NCBI GenBank assembly: GCA_041623475.1
Contig: JBFJWU010000085.1
Location: 1-10,939, forward strand
Origin: JBFJWU01 sp041623475 [NCBI: bacterium]
GTDB lineage: Bacteria > J088
Length of the DNA: 10,939 nt
Direction of reading: 5' to 3'
This document shows, one piece after another, positions 6,349 to 10,939 of the stretch. Positions within the stretch are counted from its first letter, which is position 1. The number at the start of each line of letters is the position of its first letter. The position numbers and the translations under genes were made by a program. A model generated the notes under the pieces. The model saw only the letters and a list, made by a program, of their open reading frames with translations, did not search any database and had not been told where the DNA came from.

Positions 6349-7184
6349 CTGCTTGCCCGACGTCCGACTGTGCGATGGGCATTCCGGGCGTGTTCGGCCC
6401 AGTCGGCCAGGCCGGGAAAAGACCTGATCCGTCGTCCGAGACGATTCGCAGCCCAGTCATACGACCCGCCCAGGATCAGGTCAACCCCCAGATCAGCGCA
6501 GACACGTTCCAGGCGCTCGACGTAGGTAGACGGAGGTTCAGTAAATGCGGCCCCGTCAGTAGCCGCGATAACAACCGCATCCAGTCCCCGTCGACGGACC
6601 GCCACCTCCAATTGATCAGAACCAATCAAATCGCCGATCCAGATCGTATCCCACCCGGCCTCGCGCAAGACGAGTTCTGCCATTTTCAATCCCAGTGTAT
6701 GGTGATCACCATTTGGTACAGCCAGGATTGCCGTCGGCGACCCGACCGCAGCGCGCATGGATTGGACGACATCGTCCAGCAGTGCAAAAAGGACTCCGCT
6801 CGCCTGCCGTTCTTCATAAACATCCAATTCTCCCTGCGCCCAGAGGCGGCCAATCTCGCGCGCCGCCGACGCCACGTTGTCAATGACGGCCACCCACGAC
6901 CCCCCCTGGCTTCGCTGGCTGTACAAAAGGCCCTTTGCGGCAAATGCATCGGCCCTGGGCAGCAGGACGCGTAACCATTCGTCTGGCACATCGTGCTTAC
7001 GTGCCTCACCAGTTTGCCCGATCCTGAACAGATACAGGCTGTCAGCCGAGAACCGCCGATGCCCGCCGGCCGTTGTTTCATAGGGCAGTTTCCCCTCGTC
7101 TGCCCATCGCTTGACCGTCGAAGGACTGACTCCGATCCGGTCGGCGGCTTCTGTACTCGTTAGCAATCTTGGTGCGTCACCCAT
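6345..7184 (-). CDS. CarH/LitR-type MerR regulator with cobalamin-binding domain
   Basis: A 279-residue regulator, probably a B12-based light sensor. The N-terminal MerR-type winged helix (7-50) includes STVKRWADEGKLP and TAGGHRRF. A helical bundle (about 65-145) and a C-terminal Rossmann-like cobalamin domain (about 150-270) follow. D160-H161-H162-T-L-G165 fits DxHxxG, with H162 as expected lower cobalt ligand. CarH proteins have Wx9EH above the cobalamin; here W115 and E125 are kept but the histidine is R126, and the residue after the Trp is A116. The frame extends upstream to a TTG (7211), but the ATG at 7184 is preferred because AGGGAGG lies 6 nt before it. It heads the photolyase operon and is divergent from the peroxidase gene, so it likely represses both in the dark. 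Confidence 0.9.
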   Translation of the reverse strand: MGDAPRLLTSTEAADRIGVSPSTVKRWADEGKLPYETTAGGHRRFSADSLYLFRIGQTGEARKHDVPDEWLRVLLPRADAFAAKGLLYSQRSQGGSWVAVIDNVASAAREIGRLWAQGELDVYEERQASGVLFALLDDVVQSMRAAVGSPTAILAVPNGDHHTLGLKMAELVLREAGWDTIWIGDLIGSDQLEVAVRRRGLDAVVIAATDGAAFTEPPSTYVERLERVCADLGVDLILGGSYDWAANRLGRRIRSFPGLADWAEHARNAHRTVGRRASR

Positions 7185-7190
7185 GTAGAA

Positions 7191-7197
7191 CCTCCCT
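7191..7197 (-). promoter_or_regulatory. Ribosome binding site fixing the LitR-like start
   Basis: AGGGAGG on the minus strand, 6 nt before the ATG at 7184. It lies inside the longer reading frame that would begin at TTG 7211, which has no comparable site. This supports the shorter protein, whose N-terminus runs straight into the MerR helix as in relatives. Confidence 0.85.
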
Positions 7198-7211
7198 GAT
7201 CGGGTTTCCAA

Positions 7212-7300
7212 CTTGATTCATCTTAGTCGTTTTAATCGTTTTTTTCAAATTTTTGTGTTATTATCGTTCATAATGACTAAATTTGATCGTTTTGAACAAC
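7212..7300. promoter_or_regulatory. Divergent AT-rich control region between regulator and peroxidase
   Basis: The only strongly AT-rich stretch of the window. It has an 8-bp inverted repeat, TCAAATTT (7245-7252) against AAATTTGA (7279-7286). Nested inside is ATTAT-CGTTC-ATAAT (7260-7274). Four TCGTT units occur on the plus strand at 7227, 7236, 7264 and 7287. Divergent -10-like hexamers lie nearly back to back: CATAAT for the plus strand (7269-7274) and GATAAT for the minus strand (7260-7265). Neither has a good -35, as expected for activator-dependent or tightly controlled promoters. It probably binds the LitR-like protein and controls both directions, but the actual operator is not proven. 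Confidence 0.55.
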
Positions 7301-7306
7301 AGGAGC
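7301..7306 (+). promoter_or_regulatory. Ribosome binding site fixing a TTG start of the peroxidase
   Basis: AGGAGC with its AGGAG core ending 6 nt before TTG at 7312. The in-frame ATG at 7273 has no Shine-Dalgarno site and lies in the likely -10 element. The TTG start yields a protein that opens directly with a signal peptide. Confidence 0.75.
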
Positions 7307-7311
7307 AGGTC

Positions 7312-7893
7312 TTGAAAACCACGGCATTATTTTTGTTGGCGACGACTGTTGCAATGGCATTCCCAGGCGGACACGCCGATGCGGACCCGACGCTGGCTGA
7401 CATCTTCAGCATTCCGCTCCAGACCATTGACGGACAGTCGTCGTGGTTCGGCATCTACGAAGGGCGCGTCGTGATGGTCGTGAACACAGCGAGTCAATGT
7501 GGGCACACGCCGCAGTACGAAGACCTGCAAACCCTGTACCGGATGTATCGTTCCCGCGGATTCGCCGTCGCTGCGTTTCCGTCAAACGATTTCGGTGGTC
7601 AGGAACCCGATTCCAATCAGACAATCGCCGACAACCTGGCCCGTGAATACGGTATTCAGTTCGATGTCTACGCGAAAACCCCGGTCGTCGGTCCCGATGC
7701 CCATCTGCTGTTCCGGCATCTGGAACAGCAGATGGATCACCGACCTGCCTGGAACTTTCACAAGGTCCTGGTTGGTCGAGACGGCCGGGTCATCCAGACG
7801 TTTAATCCGGCAACCAATCCGCTGGACGCGGCCGTTTCGTCAGCTGTCGAGGCCGCGTTGTCGGAACCCGCCCGCAAGGAATCAACGAAATGA
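7312..7893 (+). CDS. Exported glutathione-peroxidase-family protein, single cysteine
   Basis: A thiol peroxidase of the GPx family, 193 residues from the TTG start. Residues 2-24 form a signal peptide (one Lys, a hydrophobic core, then HADA-DP), so it probably works in the periplasm. The catalytic tetrad is present: C63 in NTASQCGHTPQY, Q97 in FGGQEP, W147 and N148 in WNFHKVLV. C63 is the only cysteine in the whole protein. The usual FPCNQF reads FPSNDF, and the resolving cysteine found in thioredoxin-dependent GPx proteins (before the YG of the next helix) is a leucine. Recycling must therefore use an external thiol. The reading frame is open upstream to 7213, but signal peptide and RBS favour 7312. 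Its TGA overlaps the next ATG. It would reduce organic or lipid peroxides made under light. Confidence 0.88.
   Translation: MKTTALFLLATTVAMAFPGGHADADPTLADIFSIPLQTIDGQSSWFGIYEGRVVMVVNTASQCGHTPQYEDLQTLYRMYRSRGFAVAAFPSNDFGGQEPDSNQTIADNLAREYGIQFDVYAKTPVVGPDAHLLFRHLEQQMDHRPAWNFHKVLVGRDGRVIQTFNPATNPLDAAVSSAVEAALSEPARKESTK
7701..7735. repeat. Perfect 14-bp inverted repeat inside the peroxidase gene
   Basis: CCATCTGCTGTTCC (7701-7714) is the exact reverse complement of GGAACAGCAGATGG (7722-7735), with a 7-nt loop between. The stem lies fully in coding sequence for AHLLFRHLEQQMD. It is not followed by a T-run, so it is not a classical terminator. It could fold in the mRNA or be a protein-binding dyad. 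Confidence 0.9.
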
Positions 7894-9302
7894 CTGCTGC
7901 CAACGATCAGGAACGTGTTGTCGTTGCCGGTGCCAGTGGATTTGTCGGCAGGGCATTGCGGGAACGGTTTCCCGAAACGGGATGGATTGGCCTGAGTCGA
8001 TCGAACCGTGAATCGGACGACAATACTGAGTGGCGGCAATGCGATGTTTACTCGCTGGATGACACAGCACGGGCCTTGCGCGGAACACAAACAGCGGTCT
8101 ATCTGGTTCATTCGATGCAACCATCATCCGCGTTGTCTGACGGAACGTTTGCCGATTTCGACTTGCTGGCCGCGGATAACTTCGCCCGTGGTGCAGCAGC
8201 CGCTGGCATCCGCCATATCATCTATCTCGGTGGCCTGGTGCCACCCTCGGGCGAACTGTCGCCACACCTGCAAAGTCGCCAGGAAGTCGAACAGGCCCTG
8301 GGCGCAACCGGCATACCCGTTACCGTGCTCCGTGCGGGCCTGGTCATTGGTGCCGGCGGCAGTTCGTTCACAATCCTGACCCGACTCAGCCAGCGGTTGC
8401 CCGTGATGGTGACTCCAAGGTGGACTCAGACACAAAACCAGCCCGTGGGCCTGGATGATGTCACGTCCATTATCCGGTGGTTCATCGACCATCCGGAGCA
8501 CGCGGGCCAGACCTGGGACCTCGGCTGCCCCCAGGTGCTGACCTACAACGACATGATGCGCCGCACTGGACGGGCAATCGGACGGCAACCCTGGATTCTG
8601 TCCGTGCCGTTCTTTTCGTTGACCTTGTCCCGCCTGTGGGTATCACTGTTCAGCGGACAACCCAGGGAACTGGTGGACCCGTTGATCGAAAGCCTGCGCG
8701 AGCCGATGATTGCCCGCGACCGGCGCGTATATGAACTTTCGGGAATCCCGTCTGACACATTTGCCGAGGCACTGGCAAAGGCAGCATCCGCGAACAATAC
8801 ATTGTCCCGCACGAAGGTCGCGACCCAGGCAGTAACAGAACGGACGGTCACCAGCATTCAGCGACTACCGCTGCCGGATGGGTGGTGTGCCCGCGACGTT
8901 GCCGACGCCTATGGCCAGTGGCTTTCTGGAGCGGTTGCCGGACTGATTCACGTCGAGGCCTCGATTGACCGACTCAGATTCACGCTGCGCGGAACCGGGG
9001 CGATGTTGCTGGAACTGTCGAAAACAGGCTCAGGTGACGACCGGGACCGGGTTCTGTTCAAAATTTCGGGTGGATTGCTGGCCGACAACCGCAACGACGA
9101 TGCCGGTTATTTCGAGTTTCGCACCACCACCGCTGGCGGGCAGGTTCTGGCCAGCATCCAGGACTTCCGTCCCCGCCTGCCCTGGGTCATCTATAAAGCG
9201 ACGCAGTATCGGGTCCATGCCTGGGTAATGCGTCGATTCGGTACCTGGCTTCGTTTCAATAGCGGTTCTCCGGCCGGCGCCGTGGTCGCTTCGGTATCAT
9301 AG
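7890..9302 (+). CDS. Atypical SDR (NAD(P)H-binding, DUF2867-associated type)
   Basis: A 470-residue two-part protein. Residues 1 to about 300 are an atypical SDR/NmrA-like domain: GASGFVG at 14-20 binds the dinucleotide, then IIYLGGLVPP (110-119), LSPHLQSRQEVEQAL (123-137), VLRAGLVIGAGGSSF and LPVMVTPRW. These blocks are typical of the SDR group that often carries a C-terminal DUF2867. The canonical YxxxK active site is absent. Residues about 325-470 form a second domain (from LPLPDGWCARDV to VHAWVMRRFGTWL) that I cannot place with certainty; it may be a divergent DUF2867 or SRPBCC-like fold. The ATG overlaps the peroxidase stop as ATGA, so both are made together. A role in membrane or quinone chemistry under light stress is only inferred. 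Confidence 0.82.
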   Translation: MTAANDQERVVVAGASGFVGRALRERFPETGWIGLSRSNRESDDNTEWRQCDVYSLDDTARALRGTQTAVYLVHSMQPSSALSDGTFADFDLLAADNFARGAAAAGIRHIIYLGGLVPPSGELSPHLQSRQEVEQALGATGIPVTVLRAGLVIGAGGSSFTILTRLSQRLPVMVTPRWTQTQNQPVGLDDVTSIIRWFIDHPEHAGQTWDLGCPQVLTYNDMMRRTGRAIGRQPWILSVPFFSLTLSRLWVSLFSGQPRELVDPLIESLREPMIARDRRVYELSGIPSDTFAEALAKAASANNTLSRTKVATQAVTERTVTSIQRLPLPDGWCARDVADAYGQWLSGAVAGLIHVEASIDRLRFTLRGTGAMLLELSKTGSGDDRDRVLFKISGGLLADNRNDDAGYFEFRTTTAGGQVLASIQDFRPRLPWVIYKATQYRVHAWVMRRFGTWLRFNSGSPAGAVVASVS

Positions 9303-9335
9303 ACACGGCGGACGACGACCCCGGGGGGGCCCTCT

Positions 9336-10388
9336 GTGCCGAGCCAGACAACAGCCCACAGGCAGCTAGCCGACCTTCGTAGTCGCATCGACCCACCGAT
9401 CAACCGGTGGCGGCGACGGCTGTGGACCATCCCCGCCTGGTTGGCGGCCTGGTTCGTTTCGGTACCGTTGACCCCGGTGGCCCTGCCGATCCTTGCCACG
9501 ATGGACCTGCTGAGAGGCCAGACATCCATCCCCCTGGCCCGGGCCTGGCTGATGCTGGTCTGTTACCTCACCTGCGAAGTTTTTGGAATCGTCGCATCAG
9601 CTGCACTTTGGCTATTTGTCCCTGCCGACAATAGACTGGCCGCATATGCGGCGCTTCAACGCGCCTGGTCAAATGCGCTGTTTACCAGCCTGCGATCGCT
9701 TTTTTCAATCACCCTGACCGTTGACGGACTGGAACAGGCTCAGACGGGACCCTATGTCCTCTGCGTCCGACACGCCAGCACGGCTGATACATTGCTGGCA
9801 GCCTACCTGATTGCCAATCGAACCCGGCTACTGCTGCGGTACGTCCTCAAGGTTGAGCTGCTGGTTGACCCGTGCCTGGACATTGTTGGCGGCATCCTGC
9901 CAAATGCATTTGTCCAACGCGGTGGGCGTGACCGCGACGGTGACCTGCAGGCGATCACTGCCCTCGGCACGGACTTGTCCGCTGGCGAGGGGGCCCTGAT
10001 CTTTCCCGAAGGTACCCGGGTCAGTGAATCGAAACGACAACGTTACCTTGAGCGACTGCGGGTGGATGCACCGGATCGCTATCAACGCCTGTCAAATTTG
10101 CAGTCGACCCTGCCCCCGCGTCCGGGCGGCGTCCTGACCCTTCTTCGGCAGACGGATTGTGATGTTGTCTTCCTCGCCCATCGGGGTTTTGAAAACACGA
10201 CCAGGTTTTCGTCGCTGACCAATGGAAGCCTGGTCGGTTCCCGCATCGACATCCGGATCTGGCGCTGCGCCCGATCCGAAATCCCCCTGGAAGACGACGA
10301 ACGACTGGCCTGGCTGGACCAGCAGTGGCTGGAAGTTGACCGTTGGGTGACGAATCCGGGATCTGGCTCCGACGCAGGGGAACCATAG
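9336..10388 (+). CDS. PlsC-like 1-acylglycerol-3-phosphate acyltransferase family protein
   Basis: A 350-residue membrane acyltransferase. The catalytic HX4D is RHASTAD (H146, D151) and the acceptor-binding motif is FPEGTR (223-228). This is the AGPAT/PlsC pattern, with the common NH of the first motif replaced by RH. Two hydrophobic segments precede the catalytic domain (about 33-55 and 70-95). The protein is about 100 residues longer than a typical PlsC, with extra sequence at both ends. It probably transfers acyl groups to a lysophospholipid or similar acceptor at the inner membrane. The GTG start at 9336 is the first possible start after the upstream stop 33 nt away; only a run of G's precedes it, so translation may be weak or coupled. 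It is likely the third gene of the peroxidase operon, linking peroxide removal to lipid remodelling. Confidence 0.85.
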   Translation: MPSQTTAHRQLADLRSRIDPPINRWRRRLWTIPAWLAAWFVSVPLTPVALPILATMDLLRGQTSIPLARAWLMLVCYLTCEVFGIVASAALWLFVPADNRLAAYAALQRAWSNALFTSLRSLFSITLTVDGLEQAQTGPYVLCVRHASTADTLLAAYLIANRTRLLLRYVLKVELLVDPCLDIVGGILPNAFVQRGGRDRDGDLQAITALGTDLSAGEGALIFPEGTRVSESKRQRYLERLRVDAPDRYQRLSNLQSTLPPRPGGVLTLLRQTDCDVVFLAHRGFENTTRFSSLTNGSLVGSRIDIRIWRCARSEIPLEDDERLAWLDQQWLEVDRWVTNPGSGSDAGEP

Positions 10389-10585
10389 GAAACGCTGTCT
10401 TCTGCCCCTGTGGCATCCAGCGCCAGGTTGTTGGGGTTGCAGTCCCGGACATCGGCACGGCCGAAATCGTACGGGTTGGCAAATTTCGGAATGTGTTTTG
10501 CAATAGATTGATCTCACGCAATGAATCGTCGAGGGACAATTGATAACCTTTGGCGATAATCACTGAGACACCACGGAGCCGAAAC
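10389..10585 (+). promoter_or_regulatory. Intergenic region with candidate promoter for the CBS gene
   Basis: A 197-nt gap. Near its end a -35-like GGGACA (10533-10538) and a -10-like GATAAT (10555-10560) are 16 bp apart, matching sigma-70 at four and five of six positions. A start near 10567 would give a leader of about 20 nt. No convincing terminator for the acyltransferase operon is visible; the only stem near the stop is a weak TGGC/GCCA pair. Long frames on either strand here lack ribosome sites and recognisable motifs. Confidence 0.5.
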
Positions 10586-10939
10586 ATGAATGTAAAAATT
10601 GCCGACCTGATGTCAGAACTGGTGATGGTCGCCGAATCATGGCGCACGATCAACCACGTCCGGGCACTGATGGAACGGAACAGCATCAGCGCTGTACCCG
10701 TCGTCGACGAAGACGGCTCCCCCGTCGGGATCGTCACTGCAACTGACTTGATCCCTGACCTCGACGGCAACAAGGAAATATCAACAATCATGACACCAGG
10801 GGTAACCGCAATCCCGCAGTACAACGATATTTCAGCGGCCGCAAGGGTGATGCGAAAAAACAGGATTCATCACGTCGTGGTCACCCACGAAAAGAAAGTT
10901 GTCGGCATCATCAGCTCCTTTGACCTGTTGCAGCTGGTC
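10586..10939 (+). CDS. CBS-domain-pair protein (3' end cut by window)
   Basis: 118 residues are visible and the frame is open to the window end. Two CBS motifs are seen. The first covers about residues 5-55, with SISAVPVVDEDGSPVGIVTATDL; the second starts at about 66 with STIMTPGVTAIPQYNDISAAARVM and runs to HHVVVTHEKKVVGIISSFDLL. CBS pairs bind adenine nucleotides such as AMP, ATP or SAM and act as energy or ligand sensors. Little room remains for a further domain unless the gene continues well past the window, so a stand-alone CBS protein of about 120-150 residues is likely. The ATG has GGAG 7 nt upstream and its own candidate promoter, so it is probably a separate transcription unit from the peroxidase operon. 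Confidence 0.9.
   Translation, partial: MNVKIADLMSELVMVAESWRTINHVRALMERNSISAVPVVDEDGSPVGIVTATDLIPDLDGNKEISTIMTPGVTAIPQYNDISAAARVMRKNRIHHVVVTHEKKVVGIISSFDLLQLV

Noticed and set aside
6699-6712. Perfect 14-bp palindrome ATGGTGATCACCAT in the regulator gene
   Set aside because: It encodes the constrained GDHH cobalamin motif, and a 14-nt palindrome is expected by chance about once in a window of this length.
7185-7211. N-terminal extension of the LitR-like regulator from TTG 7211
   Set aside because: The extension contains the AGGGAGG that serves the ATG at 7184, and relatives begin close to the MerR helix.
7213-7311. N-terminal extension of the peroxidase
   Set aside because: It has no ribosome site, would run through the likely promoter, and would place extra residues before a good signal peptide.
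9315-9335. C/G run before the acyltransferase as a third CstR operator
   Set aside because: It lacks the flanking ATA and TAT of the two good dyads and is not symmetric; more likely it is just a G-rich translation start region.
10021-10824. Long minus-strand reading frame (267 codons) opposite the acyltransferase and CBS genes
   Set aside because: It runs antisense to two well-supported genes, has no recognisable domain and no good ribosome site.

Overview
The window is a compact, fairly GC-rich bacterial segment, probably from a proteobacterium and most likely a gammaproteobacterium. That is inferred from gene families and Shine-Dalgarno starts; no rRNA or tRNA is present to fix it. It holds twelve genes with almost no free space. 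Most neighbours overlap by 4 nt (ATGA/GTGA) or sit within 35 nt of each other. I see no mobile element, CRISPR array or RNA gene.

Left third, minus strand (1-3231): a reactive-sulfur module. In transcription order it contains a CsoR/CstR-type repressor, an ETHE1-like persulfide dioxygenase, two small YeeE/YedE-type membrane proteins and a SulP anion permease cut by the window edge. Two 16-bp C/G dyads of the ATACCCC..GGGGTAT type lie 30 bp apart just upstream of the repressor gene and are its likely operators. The simplest reading is that persulfide modifies the repressor, the operon opens, the dioxygenase oxidises persulfide to sulfite, and the membrane proteins move sulfur species or the oxidised anion.

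Middle, minus strand (3274-7184): an unbroken chain of five overlapping genes. They encode a CarH/LitR-type regulator (MerR DNA-binding domain plus cobalamin-binding domain), a CsgA-like SDR, a CPD-type photolyase, a YbaN/DUF454 membrane protein and a small membrane protein with an M50-like HEWAH motif. This looks like a light-response operon. It ends 107 nt before the repressor gene of the sulfur module, on the same strand and without a visible terminator.

Right third, plus strand (7312-10388): divergent from the regulator is an exported single-cysteine glutathione peroxidase overlapping an atypical SDR, then a PlsC-like acyltransferase. The only AT-rich stretch of the window (about 7215-7300) separates the two directions. 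It carries nested dyads and repeated TCGTT units, a plausible site for the photoreceptor to control both sides. The window ends in a CBS-pair protein with its own candidate promoter.

Taken together, the region reads as a stress island joining light/DNA-damage, peroxide/lipid and persulfide responses. The most interesting points are the altered photochemical motif of the LitR-like protein, the exported one-cysteine peroxidase with a perfect 14-bp hairpin in its gene, the unassigned membrane HEWAH protein, and the head-to-tail placement of the light and sulfur operons.
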